Origin: an uncultured Christensenella sp. | GTDB taxonomy: Bacteria; Bacillota; Clostridia; Christensenellales; UBA1242 | Assembly (NCBI GenBank): GCA_910584815.1 | Contig: CAJUBT010000003.1 | Span: forward strand, 85,183 to 107,176 | Reading direction: 5' to 3' | DNA: 21,994 nt | Shown here: positions 1-8,164 of the stretch, piece by piece | How the letters are laid out: every line of letters starts with the position of its first letter | Position numbering within the stretch: the stretch's first letter is position 1 | Translations under genes and position numbers: made by a program | The notes under the pieces: model-generated | Database searches by the model: none | Told to the model about the DNA's origin: nothing | What the model saw: the letters and a program-made list of their open reading frames with translations, nothing else

Positions 1-22
1 TGTAAATTAAAATTCTAAAAGA

Positions 23-51
23 GCTTGTTAGTTTTAAAACAAGCCCTTTTT
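23..51 (+). terminator. Rho-independent terminator of an upstream gene
   Basis: A 7-bp stem GCTTGTT/AACAAGC (23-29 with 38-44) encloses an 8-base A/T loop and is followed by CC and a run of Ts ending at 51. It probably ends a plus-strand transcript that enters the window from the left. Confidence 0.7.
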
Positions 52-97
52 AATTAAAAATATTTTTGGGCGAAAACAACAAAAATATAATTTTGTA

Positions 98-126
98 TTG
101 AAAATTATTTTAAAATATGCTATTAT
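98..126 (+). promoter_or_regulatory. Extended -10 promoter of the 780-residue protein gene
   Basis: The -35 is TTGAAA (98-103) and the -10 is TATTAT (121-126), with a 17-base spacer that ends in TGC (an extended -10). Transcription should start near 133, giving a leader of about 30 bases that carries the ribosome binding site GTGAGGT at 147-153, nine bases before the ATG. Confidence 0.7.
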
Positions 127-162
127 AAGCACAATAAAATATGAAAGTGAGGTAAATTCACT

Positions 163-2505
163 ATGGCTAAAGTTTTAGATTTAAAGGAAAGCATTTATAA
201 AATTATAACAGATTATGCCAAACAAGAAGGTATAACTCGTGCCACTGCAAAAAATATTGCAAGGCTTGGTTTTAGCAGTGCTGTTTCAAGTGAAGATGGA
301 ACAGTATATACAGATGAAGTTATAGATTCTTTAGTAGCTGCTTATAATAATGGTGTTAGAAAGCAAGATTTTAACGAATTTTTAAGCATTATAGCTCATA
401 AAGAAGCAGATATGGATAAAAGGTCAGATGGTGATTTTGAATCTGTATTTAGAAAAATTGCTCCTAATAAATCTATAATGGATATTTCAGGTAAACAAGG
501 TAATAGGCCTGAAAATTATAACGAAAAGGCTAAAGCTCTTTCTTCAATTTCAAGCACGCACTTTTTTAATAGAGGCAAACTTGCAAAAATGATTCAAAAA
601 GGTACTGTTGTGCAAGCCGATTTTTGGCAGTTAATGGCAACAGCAAACCATACCCAAACTTTAATGGAGGAAGCTACTCCATATTTAGATTCTTTGCGTG
701 GTGCACAAAAAGAATTATTAAGGGGTGCTAATGGACTAAAAAATGAAAAAGATTTAAAGTCTTACGATAATATTATGTCTTTTTTAAAAAGAGTAGGGGT
801 TGCTGTAGATGAAACAAGCCTACAAGAACAAGATGTTGATGACATTACTCTACAAGATGTTATTGGTGGAAAACTTGCAAAAGATTATTTAAAAACCGAA
901 ATCCAACGCCAGAAAGATGAAGCTTCCGAACAAGAGGAAGGAACTATAGATGCTGATATTAGAATATCAAAAGATACTTTTTACAAAAAAAGTAGATTCC
1001 CAGATGAAGGACATTTATCTAATTCCGCTATCCGTGCTCAAATGCTTGCAGGTAAACAAACATATTCTGTTTTAGTTGCTCCTATTGTTAAAAAATCATT
1101 AGGTTTGCTAAATGTTGGTGCAAGAGAAGGTTTTCAAACTGGAAATATGTCTGGTGAAGACCGTGCAACTTTAGATAATATTCTTCCACTTAGTGAAAAG
1201 GAAAGACTAGAAGATGTAATTCAAAGAGTAGATGGTTATGCCGACTACCTATACGGTTTAATCCATCCAGATGAAAATCAAGATTTGAAGAGTGAGTCTT
1301 ATATGACACCTCAAGGTGAAAAAGTAACCAAAGGTGAAATGTATGACCAACATATGAAAGAATGGTTATTACTTAAATTTGATAGAAACCCAGAAGTTAG
1401 ACATTCAAATGAAGAAATTTCAAAAATTCTTTCTAGAGGGCTTTGTTCAATTACAGAAAATTTAAATAAGAGTTGTATTTTAAATGGTACTTATGCTGAA
1501 GCAACAACAGAAGATTTTTTAAAATCTTTAATTAAATCTACTTCAAGTGAAAGTCTTGGCATTAAACCAGATTTAAAAGAATTAGTTGGTCAAGATGATT
1601 CTGGCCCTATTTATAGACCTTTTGTTAATGATCAATCTAATCCAAAATTTTCTACTAATGAACATAAATTATTCTTGCCTTTAACTCTTGTAACCGATTA
1701 TGGTGCTTATGAAACTTTAGTTGAATATACTAGTGATGTACATAGAATTGCAAATAATAGGGAAAAATTGCTTGAAACTGCAATTGAACAAATTGGTGGA
1801 TGTAAGGAAAAGGGTATTAAGCCTTCCAACCCTGAAGCTAATTTAAGACATTTAACTACCGATAACTTGGTAATTGGAACAAACCCAATTATGATGCAAG
1901 TTATGGATAAATATGTTAAAGAACAAACTCCAGAAGGAGAAATTAAAACAAGTAAGAATAACGATCCTTTAACATCAAAGCGTAATAGACAAGAAAGTTT
2001 ACCTTTACTTTATAGAGACCTTCAATTATATCAACAATATAAACAACAAGCAGCACAATCGGTAAAAGGCTTTATATTTATGCCAATAGGCAGTGCTATT
2101 AGAAATGCAAGTTTAGATGCTCTTAGAGAAGAAGGTCAAGATTTGCCAGATCCTGAGCCAATAGAACCACATTTTAATCCACCTCAACCTCAACAAGATG
2201 ATGATCAAAGTGGCGAACAAGGCGGCGAACAAGAGGATTCTCCAGGCGAAAATATCCCATTGGGTACAGAACCTCCTTCTGCAGAAGAAGATCAAGGTTT
2301 TGATGCAGAATCAATATTAAATCATAATATCAGAGAAGGTGCTGGGGAACAGGATGAAGAAGATCCTTTTGCTGATTATCAATTTACTCAAGGTGGTCAA
2401 CCAGAAGGTGAAGAACAAGAAGGCTTTGACCCAGAAACCATTATGGATTGGAATAAAAGACATCCACAAGGGGAAGATAATGACCAAGGAATGGAACCTG
2501 TATAA
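163..2505 (+). CDS. Large soluble protein of unknown function with acidic disordered tail
   Basis: I do not recognise this 780-residue protein. It has no signal peptide or membrane segment, so it is probably cytoplasmic. Residues about 1-650 look globular and mixed in composition. From about residue 660 the chain becomes rich in Pro, Gln, Glu, Asp and Gly, which suggests a disordered acidic tail. Inside that tail a short motif occurs twice, 42 residues apart: GFDAESILNHNIR (712-724) and GFDPETIMDWNKR (754-766). Such a repeat looks like a docking peptide (inference). The ATG is supported by GTGAGGT nine bases upstream and by a strong promoter. The 80-residue gene at 2555 follows 49 bases downstream with its own RBS and no terminator between them, so the two are probably co-transcribed. 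No catalytic motif is visible. Confidence 0.9.
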   Translation: MAKVLDLKESIYKIITDYAKQEGITRATAKNIARLGFSSAVSSEDGTVYTDEVIDSLVAAYNNGVRKQDFNEFLSIIAHKEADMDKRSDGDFESVFRKIAPNKSIMDISGKQGNRPENYNEKAKALSSISSTHFFNRGKLAKMIQKGTVVQADFWQLMATANHTQTLMEEATPYLDSLRGAQKELLRGANGLKNEKDLKSYDNIMSFLKRVGVAVDETSLQEQDVDDITLQDVIGGKLAKDYLKTEIQRQKDEASEQEEGTIDADIRISKDTFYKKSRFPDEGHLSNSAIRAQMLAGKQTYSVLVAPIVKKSLGLLNVGAREGFQTGNMSGEDRATLDNILPLSEKERLEDVIQRVDGYADYLYGLIHPDENQDLKSESYMTPQGEKVTKGEMYDQHMKEWLLLKFDRNPEVRHSNEEISKILSRGLCSITENLNKSCILNGTYAEATTEDFLKSLIKSTSSESLGIKPDLKELVGQDDSGPIYRPFVNDQSNPKFSTNEHKLFLPLTLVTDYGAYETLVEYTSDVHRIANNREKLLETAIEQIGGCKEKGIKPSNPEANLRHLTTDNLVIGTNPIMMQVMDKYVKEQTPEGEIKTSKNNDPLTSKRNRQESLPLLYRDLQLYQQYKQQAAQSVKGFIFMPIGSAIRNASLDALREEGQDLPDPEPIEPHFNPPQPQQDDDQSGEQGGEQEDSPGENIPLGTEPPSAEEDQGFDAESILNHNIREGAGEQDEEDPFADYQFTQGGQPEGEEQEGFDPETIMDWNKRHPQGEDNDQGMEPV

Positions 2506-2536
2506 TTTAATCTAACTAAAAAGTTGTAAGTAAAAG

Positions 2537-2543
2537 AAAGGAG
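2537..2543 (+). promoter_or_regulatory. Ribosome binding site for the 80-residue protein
   Basis: AAAGGAG lies 11 bases before the ATG at 2555. This supports translation of this small gene from a message that starts upstream of 163. Confidence 0.6.
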
Positions 2544-2554
2544 TTAAAAAATTT

Positions 2555-2797
2555 ATGGCATCAAAAGTGGTTGATTTTAGTTTTAAAATTCTTGAGGAAG
2601 TTTTAATGCTAAAAAAATATAAGAATAAAGAAGAGGTTATTGAAGTTGCAGAAACAATGCAAAGGATAGCTACCAGTAATAAAAATTATTCTCAAAATGT
2701 GAAAGATTCTTATAAAGAAGCATACAGAAAACTTAAAACTTTGAGTTTTGATGAAATGAATGAAATTATTAGTATTCTTTCTTCATATGATGACTAA
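2555..2797 (+). CDS. Small hypothetical protein, helical
   Basis: This 80-residue protein is not recognised. It is rich in Lys, Glu, Ser and Asn, has no Cys and no membrane segment, and reads as two or three amphipathic helices ending in an acidic Asp-Asp. The RBS AAAGGAG and the short gap after the 780-residue gene indicate a two-gene operon that ends at the terminator at 2981-3020. A role as a partner of the larger protein is possible only by position. Confidence 0.75.
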   Translation: MASKVVDFSFKILEEVLMLKKYKNKEEVIEVAETMQRIATSNKNYSQNVKDSYKEAYRKLKTLSFDEMNEIISILSSYDD

Positions 2798-2980
2798 CCA
2801 AAAAAATATATTTTTTTAATAAAATTTATAATATATTACTAATTTAAATTTTATAAATTTTTAATTAAAGTTAATTTTATAATTTTATTAACAAATAAGT
2901 TATAATTTTTTATAATAAATTTTCTTTGCATAAAAATTTAAATTGTTATAAGTATTTAAAAATAATAAAATTTATTTAAA

Positions 2981-3020
2981 AAAACTGTAGGGTATGTTTA
3001 CCTTATAGTTTTTTCTTTTT
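2981..3020 (+). terminator. Rho-independent terminator
   Basis: A 14-bp stem (2981-2994 with 2999-3012) contains two G-U pairs and a 4-base TGTT loop. A T-rich tail runs to 3020, broken by a single C. It closes the 163-2797 operon after a 180-base A/T-rich trailer. Confidence 0.8.
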
Positions 3021-3030
3021 AATAAAAATT

Positions 3031-3059
3031 TTGACTTTATCTTAAAAAATTGCTATTAT
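3031..3059 (+). promoter_or_regulatory. Extended -10 promoter giving a probable leaderless mRNA (TM2 gene)
   Basis: TTGACT (3031-3036), a 17-base spacer ending in TGC, then TATTAT (3054-3059). The ATG at 3068 is eight bases past the -10, where transcription is expected to start. There is no room for a ribosome binding site. Confidence 0.7.
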
Positions 3060-3067
3060 AATTTGTA

Positions 3068-3784
3068 ATGAAAGAGAAAACATATAGAAGATGCCCAAGA
3101 TGTGAACGTAAAAATCCACTTTATCAAGATAAATGTGATGAATGTGGTTTAGTTTTTTCACGCTTAAAAAAAGTAACTAATGCTGCTGCAAAAAAGGCAA
3201 TAAGTAAAAAAGAGTATAATAAAGTGTTAAATTATAATGTTTTACCGCCAGATGTAAATAAATGGAAGTTATTTTTTATTGCCTTATTTTTTGGTTGGTT
3301 TGGGGCTCACTATGTTAAAATAGGCAAATATAAAACTTTTATTTTTATGGTATTTTCTTCTGTTTTAATAATTGTTGGGGCTCTTGTTATACCTGCAAGT
3401 TGGTATGACCACCAATATTTATTTTTAATTGCTTGGGGAACTGTAGCTCCCGCTGCAACAAGCACAATGATTTGGGTAATTTCTACTTTCAGGATTTTAT
3501 TTGGCAGATTTAAAGTTCCTGTTGCTATAGATGAAACATTAGTTAAACAAGACCTTGACTACAATACCGTAACAGAAATAATGACTACTATAGAAAAAGA
3601 TAGAAAAGAAAAAATGGATCAAGAACAAAAAAATAATTTAAAAGATAATAATCTACCAAAATCTAACAAATCTTTGAAGAGAGAAAAAATAAAAGTTATA
3701 TGTGCTTCTTGCGGGGCATTAGTTAAAGTTGATAAAGATGAAACTATTTGTCCCAAATGTGATGAGCCTTTAAAAGATGAATAA
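3068..3784 (+). CDS. TM2-domain membrane protein with two zinc ribbons
   Basis: The 238-residue protein starts with a CxxC...CxxC zinc ribbon (Cys 9, 12, 23, 26). A TM2-type membrane region follows: the first segment begins around Trp66 and carries FFGWFGAHYVKIGKYKTF, the usual TM2 signature of a turn with Gly-Ala-His before the second helix. A third hydrophobic segment lies at about 115-140. A charged linker leads to a second CxxC...CxxC zinc ribbon (Cys 212, 215, 228, 231). TM2 proteins are widespread in bacteria and their biochemical role is poorly known. The two ribbons are probably cytoplasmic and may bind nucleic acid or protein (inference). The gene stands alone with its own promoter after a terminator and looks leaderless. 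Confidence 0.88.
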   Translation: MKEKTYRRCPRCERKNPLYQDKCDECGLVFSRLKKVTNAAAKKAISKKEYNKVLNYNVLPPDVNKWKLFFIALFFGWFGAHYVKIGKYKTFIFMVFSSVLIIVGALVIPASWYDHQYLFLIAWGTVAPAATSTMIWVISTFRILFGRFKVPVAIDETLVKQDLDYNTVTEIMTTIEKDRKEKMDQEQKNNLKDNNLPKSNKSLKREKIKVICASCGALVKVDKDETICPKCDEPLKDE

Positions 3785-4028
3785 ATACTATTTTTAACAT
3801 ATTGTTTTTTTGATACTATTTTATTAAATAAATAAAAATATATTAGTTTTATAAAAATACTTATTTATAGTATTTCTTAATAAAAGTTTAAAATATATTG
3901 TATTAAATTTTGAACCATAATTATTTTTAAACATTGAATTATTTAATTAATTTAAAAAACAAATTTGATAAATTAATAAAAATTATAGCAAATTAGTAAC
4001 TTAAATTTATAAAAAAAGAAGAAAAATT

Positions 4029-5123
4029 ATGAACAATAAAAAAACTGTTGTAGTTGGTATGAGTGGAGGAGTAGATAGTTCTGTTTCAGCGTTGCTATTA
4101 AAAAAGCAGGGCTATAATGTTATAGGTCTTTTTATGAACAACTGGGAAGAGAAAGATGATTGTGGCACTTGTACCGCTACAGAAGATTATGAAGATGTTA
4201 GAAGGGTTTGTGATGCTATAGGCATTCCTTATTATTCAGTTAATTTTGCAAAAGAATATATGGAAAAGGTTTTTTCTAATTTTTTAGATGAATATAAAAA
4301 GGGTAGAACACCAAATCCAGATGTTTTATGTAACAGGGAAATTAAATTTGGTCCATTTTTAAAACACGCAAAAATGTTAGGGGCAGATTTTATTGCAACA
4401 GGTCATTATTGCAAAATAGAAAAAAAAGATAATTTGTATTATTTAAAAAAATCTAAAGATAAATCTAAAGATCAAACCTATTTTTTAAATCAATTAAATC
4501 AACAACAATTATCTCAAGTTATTTTTCCACTTGCAGATATTGAAAAAACTGAAATTAGAAAAATTGCAAGCGAAAATAACCTTGTAAACGCTAAGAAAAA
4601 AGATAGCACAGGAATTTGTTTCATTGGAGAGAGAAATTTTAAAAATTTTCTTAAGAATTATATCCCCGCAAAAAAAGGCGATATTGTAGACTTAAATGGA
4701 AATATAGTTGGTAAGCACGATGGAGTGTTATATTACACTCTTGGTCAAAGAAAAGGTTTGAATATTGGTGGCAAGTCTGGTGGAAATGGGGAACGCTGGT
4801 TTGTTCTGCAAAAGGATGTTGTTAATAACAGACTAATTGTTAGCCAAGGAGAAGATGATAAGTTGTTTAGTTCTTCACTGCTTGCAACAGAATTTAATTG
4901 GATTCCAGAAAAGCCAAAAATAAAAAAATTTAGTTGTTTGGCAAAATTTAGATATCGTCAGCCAGACCAAAAAGTTATAGTAGAAATTAATGCAGATGAA
5001 ACTGTTAATGTTATTTTTGATAAAAAACAAAGAGCTGTAACAGAAGGGCAGTATGTAGTGCTGTATGATGAACAAGAAAATTGTCTTGGTGGAGGGGTAA
5101 TAGATAAAGTGTTTTTTAATTAA
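4029..5123 (+). CDS. mnmA: tRNA-specific 2-thiouridylase MnmA
   Basis: MnmA adenylates and thiolates U34 of the tRNAs for Lys, Glu and Gln in the cytoplasm, taking sulfur from a persulfide relay. The 364-residue length is normal. The PP-loop SGGVDS (residues 12-17) binds ATP. The catalytic Cys101 lies in NPDVLCNREIKFG and the second catalytic Cys197 in STGICFIGERNF. TGHY and KDQTYFL, which contact tRNA and nucleotide, are present, and the C-terminal beta-barrel ends with GGGVI. The ATG is preceded by only a weak purine stretch (AGAAGA). A 244-base A/T gap separates it from the TM2 gene, and I could not place a convincing promoter there. No cysteine desulfurase gene adjoins it. Confidence 0.97.
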   Translation: MNNKKTVVVGMSGGVDSSVSALLLKKQGYNVIGLFMNNWEEKDDCGTCTATEDYEDVRRVCDAIGIPYYSVNFAKEYMEKVFSNFLDEYKKGRTPNPDVLCNREIKFGPFLKHAKMLGADFIATGHYCKIEKKDNLYYLKKSKDKSKDQTYFLNQLNQQQLSQVIFPLADIEKTEIRKIASENNLVNAKKKDSTGICFIGERNFKNFLKNYIPAKKGDIVDLNGNIVGKHDGVLYYTLGQRKGLNIGGKSGGNGERWFVLQKDVVNNRLIVSQGEDDKLFSSSLLATEFNWIPEKPKIKKFSCLAKFRYRQPDQKVIVEINADETVNVIFDKKQRAVTEGQYVVLYDEQENCLGGGVIDKVFFN

Positions 5124-5199
5124 AAAAATTAGTTTTTAATTATTATTAAAAAGCTTTAAATTTTAAAAAGATATAAATAACAAAGTAAAACTTTTTACA

Positions 5200-5205
5200 T
5201 ATTAT
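5200..5205 (+). promoter_or_regulatory. Candidate -10 box, leaderless start of the YtaF-like gene
   Basis: TATTAT at 5200-5205 ends seven bases before the ATG at 5213, and no RBS is present. No good -35 lies at the right distance, so this site is weaker than its counterparts at 3031, 10355 and 14470. Confidence 0.35.
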
Positions 5206-5212
5206 GTAACAT

Positions 5213-5827
5213 ATGGAAGTTTTGCTTTTTTCTTTGTCTATAAGTTTAGATGCTCTTGGCTATTCCCTTGGTTTTGGCAGTAAAAATGTTACAATAAGTC
5301 TGCCTCAGTTTTTTATTTTAAATTTAATTAACACCATTATTTTAACAATTTACTTACAAGTGTTTTTTAACTTTGAACATATTTTTAAAAACCTAGTGGT
5401 TGAAAAAATAAGTCCTATATTACTTGCAGTTTTTGGTTTATATTATGTTACCTCAGCTTTTTATTTTAAATTAAGGAAATTAAAAAAAACAGATAGAATA
5501 AATAAAAATAATTTTATAAATTTTTTAAACAAGAAGGTTAGCAAACAATATGCAAAAACTTATATAAAAAATAATTATTTATCTCCATCAGATTTAACAA
5601 TGTTATTTTTAGTGTTTATATTTGAAAACGCCTTTTCAACCTTTGTTTTTTACACAAGTTTTAACAATGCGGTGTTGTTTGTGTTAACAAATTTTATTTT
5701 TCACTTTTTCTTTTTTTTACTTGGTTTTAACTTAGGTAAAAAATTGGCTGAAAAATTAAATGGTCACACTTCGTTTATTTCTGGTTACATTTTTCTGTGT
5801 TTAGCTTATGTAGAATTGTTTTTATAA
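5213..5827 (+). CDS. Divergent YtaF/MntP-like membrane protein
   Basis: This 204-residue polytopic protein begins with FSLSISLDALGYSLGFGSKNV. That matches the first helix of the MntP/YtaF family, in which two inverted three-helix halves each carry a conserved LDAF-type acidic motif. About six hydrophobic segments are visible, with a Lys/Asn-rich loop at about residues 85-125. The second half has FIFENAF instead of the expected LDA motif, so the second acidic residue is shifted to Glu or lost. MntP exports Mn(II); YtaF is a sporulation-associated membrane protein of unknown activity. Length and the SLDALG start favour YtaF. Phe-rich composition and the altered second motif suggest relaxed or changed function (inference). 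The gene follows mnmA by 89 bases and has no RBS. Confidence 0.65.
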   Translation: MEVLLFSLSISLDALGYSLGFGSKNVTISLPQFFILNLINTIILTIYLQVFFNFEHIFKNLVVEKISPILLAVFGLYYVTSAFYFKLRKLKKTDRINKNNFINFLNKKVSKQYAKTYIKNNYLSPSDLTMLFLVFIFENAFSTFVFYTSFNNAVLFVLTNFIFHFFFFLLGFNLGKKLAEKLNGHTSFISGYIFLCLAYVELFL

Positions 5828-6087
5828 TAAATATTTTTTATATATAATCTATTTTATTTAATCAAATGTTTTTGCTAAAAACTATTCTGTTAACAAAAAA
5901 ATATTTTTAAATTTTATATTAACTAATTTAACTTTTGCTTTCAGCAAAAAACAATTATAATTTTGTTTATTTAGAAATTATAACGTTTTTTTTAATTCAA
6001 AAACTTACTTAATTTTTTTTAATTTCATTGTTTTAATTTAAACTTTTATTTAATAGTTTAAAATTATGCTTGCAAATAAAAATTAAG

Positions 6088-6093
6088 TATAAT
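6088..6093 (+). promoter_or_regulatory. Candidate -10 box upstream of the YigZ-family gene
   Basis: TATAAT at 6088-6093 predicts a start near 6100 and a leader of about nine bases before the ATG at 6109. A TTGCAA lies only 12 bases upstream, too close for a standard -35. Confidence 0.35.
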
Positions 6094-6108
6094 AAAATGT
6101 TTGTGTAA

Positions 6109-6696
6109 ATGTATAATATAATAAGTAAAAAACAAACAAAATTAGTTATAGAAAAATCAAAATTTTTTTGTTATATTTATCCTTGCTTTTCACAACAAAA
6201 TCAAGCCGATATTTTAAAGGATATTAAAAGGCAAAATTTATCTGCAACTCATATTTGTTATGCTAGCCAAATTTATTTAAACTCTCAAATTATACCTAGT
6301 TTTAATGATGATAGAGAACCTTCAGGAACAGCGGGCGCTCAAATATTACAGGCATTAAAGGAGCAAGAACTTATAAACACTCTGTGTGTTGTTGTTAGAT
6401 ATTTCGGTGGAATTAAATTAGGTGTTGCAGGCTTAGGTAGGGCGTATAAGGAAAGTGCTTTATCTGCAATAGAGAATAATAAAAAATTGGTAGTTTTAAA
6501 AACAAAATGTCATATCACTTGTAATTTTAACGCTTTTAACAAAATTAAACCCTATATGCAACAAAATAATATAGAGTTTATAAATGCAGAATATACAAAT
6601 GAAGTTAATTTTTTTGCTTTTTTAAGTAACGAAAACATAATTTATTTACAAAATTATGTTAACTTACAGCAACAACAAGAAAAAACATATTGTTAA
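6109..6696 (+). CDS. YigZ/IMPACT (UPF0029) family protein
   Basis: The 195-residue protein carries both signatures of the family: FNDDREPSGTAG (residues 65-76) and VVVRYFGGIKLGVAGLGRAY (94-113). The C-terminal part (about 130-195) matches the short ferredoxin-like domain usual in bacterial YigZ and is rich in Asn and Gln. The family is related to eukaryotic IMPACT and the ribosome-contacting fold of EF-G domain IV. A role in translation or RNA binding is suspected but its reaction is unknown. The start has no RBS; a three-codon ORF (6097-6108) ends immediately before it in the same frame. It is flanked by gaps of about 280 bases and is probably monocistronic. Confidence 0.92.
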   Translation: MYNIISKKQTKLVIEKSKFFCYIYPCFSQQNQADILKDIKRQNLSATHICYASQIYLNSQIIPSFNDDREPSGTAGAQILQALKEQELINTLCVVVRYFGGIKLGVAGLGRAYKESALSAIENNKKLVVLKTKCHITCNFNAFNKIKPYMQQNNIEFINAEYTNEVNFFAFLSNENIIYLQNYVNLQQQQEKTYC

Positions 6697-6939
6697 ATTT
6701 TTGTTTGTTTTATTCATTTTGTTTTTACAATAAAAAAATACAGGTATATTTGTAAAATAGCTTTATAATATTGTTAATTAAACTTATAAAAGTAATAATA
6801 ACTAAACTATTAAATAAATAAAATGAATTTAACAATTTACATATCAAATAAAAGTAGTTTTATCTTTATTAAATATAAGTAAAATAATAAAAATAAAGTA
6901 ACTCATATAATAGTTATTTTTTAAAATAGTAAATTATTA

Positions 6940-6968
6940 CTGGCATTTTTAGGTAAAAATAATATAAA
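6940..6968 (+). promoter_or_regulatory. Candidate promoter of recX-acpS
   Basis: CTGGCA (6940-6945), 17 bases, then TATAAA (6963-6968). The GTG start at 6973 lies four bases after the -10, which would leave the message without a leader. Both boxes are imperfect. Confidence 0.35.
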
Positions 6969-6972
6969 TTTT

Positions 6973-7641
6973 GTGCCAAAAGATATAATAAAAGGAAAAT
7001 TAATTCAATTGCAAATAACAAAATTAGAAATACAAAAAAAAAATAAACAACGCATAAACTTATACTTAGATGATGAATTTTATTGTGGTTTATCTCTTGA
7101 AACAGCAATGAAAAATCATTTAAAAGAGGGACAAACCGTAACAGAAGATGGAATAAAGTTTTTAATTACTCAAACTGAAAGAGAAAATGCTTTATCGCGT
7201 GCGGTTGGATATATATCAAAATCTCAAAAAACTAAAAAGCAGGTTATAGATTATCTTCAAAAAAAAGGTTATGATGAAGAAACATCTATATTTGCTATAA
7301 GTAAGCTAGAAGAATATCATTTTGTTGATGATGAGTTATTTGCTAAAAATTATATAAAATATAAAAATAAAACAAATGGCAGTAAAAAAATTAAAATAGA
7401 ATTAAAACAAAAAGGTGTAGAAGATGAACTTGTAAATTGTGCTATTCAAAATTATGCTAGCGATAGAGATAGCATAGAAAATGTTGCTTTGAAATATTTA
7501 AAAAACAAAGAAAGAGATTTAAAAACTAAGCAAAAAGCATATAGGCATTTATTATCTAGAGGTTATGGGTATGAAGACATAAATTATGCTTTAAACAAAA
7601 TATTTATGGAGAGTGAGGAAGATAGTGAAAGTTGGGATTGA
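6973..7641 (+). CDS. recX: Recombination regulator RecX
   Basis: RecX binds and modulates RecA filaments. The 222-residue protein begins with ITKLEIQKKNKQRINLYLDDEF, the usual N-terminal beta-strand region of Firmicute RecX. Tandem three-helix repeats follow, including ALSRAVGYISKSQKTKKQVI and the EEYHFVDDELFAKNYIKYK block. The start is uncertain: GTG at 6973 has no RBS, and a TTG lies about 12 codons further in. The 3' end overlaps acpS, so the two are translationally coupled. It ends in TGA, which shows that TGA is a stop codon in this genome. No recA is in the window. Confidence 0.9.
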   Translation: MPKDIIKGKLIQLQITKLEIQKKNKQRINLYLDDEFYCGLSLETAMKNHLKEGQTVTEDGIKFLITQTERENALSRAVGYISKSQKTKKQVIDYLQKKGYDEETSIFAISKLEEYHFVDDELFAKNYIKYKNKTNGSKKIKIELKQKGVEDELVNCAIQNYASDRDSIENVALKYLKNKERDLKTKQKAYRHLLSRGYGYEDINYALNKIFMESEEDSESWD

Positions 7642-7984
7642 TGTTTTGGAAAATAATAGATTACAAGATATTGCAAGTAGCGAAATAAAATTGGCAAAAG
7701 TATTTACTCCTGCAGAAATTAATTATTTAAACACTTTTAGCCATAAATTAACCCATATAACTGGCAATTTTTGTGCCAAAGAAGCTTTCGTTAAGGCATT
7801 GCATACAGGGTTTAAAAATGGATTAACTCCTCTTGATGTTGAAATATTGCATAATGAACAAGGTATGCCTTATGTTAATTTAAATAATTCTAAAATAAAA
7901 AAGTTAATATTAGAAACCGAAAAGGTTGAAATTAGCATAAGTCATAGCACAACAATATCTACTGCAATTTGCATTATTTACTAA
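7625..7984 (+). CDS. acpS: Holo-[acyl-carrier-protein] synthase AcpS
   Basis: AcpS transfers 4'-phosphopantetheine from CoA to the apo acyl carrier protein. I chose the GTG at 7625 (119 residues): it gives the family-typical MKVGIDVLE start and has GAGG six bases upstream. A GTG at 7613 in the same frame is possible but badly spaced. The Mg-binding Asp6, and Glu53 and Lys57 in NFCAKEAFVKAL, are present, as is the C-terminal ISISHSTTISTA motif. The start lies inside the end of recX (17-base overlap). In Bacillus, acpS lies a few genes before ndoA; here the ndoA-type gene is 430 bases downstream. Confidence 0.93.
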   Translation: MKVGIDVLENNRLQDIASSEIKLAKVFTPAEINYLNTFSHKLTHITGNFCAKEAFVKALHTGFKNGLTPLDVEILHNEQGMPYVNLNNSKIKKLILETEKVEISISHSTTISTAICIIY

Positions 7985-8164
7985 TTTTTCTATAACATAA
8001 AAAACATATTTTTGTAGCATAAAAATAAAAACAAATTTTATTTTTTATACTTAATTATTTAACTATTAATTAAACAGCAAGTTTTAAACAAACTTTTTGG
8101 TTTATTTTTATAACAAATAACATAATTTTTAGCCAAAAACAAAAAATAATTATAATAAAACTTT

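Noticed and set aside
3853..3876. AAATACT/AGTATTT hairpin after the TM2 gene
   Set aside because: Only 7 A/T-rich pairs and no proper T-run; not a convincing terminator.
5933..5949. Hairpin TTTTGCT/AGCAAAA in the gap before the YigZ gene
   Set aside because: Neither strand has a T-run after it, so it is not a standard terminator; it may be chance in A/T-rich DNA.
6823..6882. Short ORF of 19 codons in the gap before recX
   Set aside because: No RBS, no recognisable sequence and pure A/T composition.
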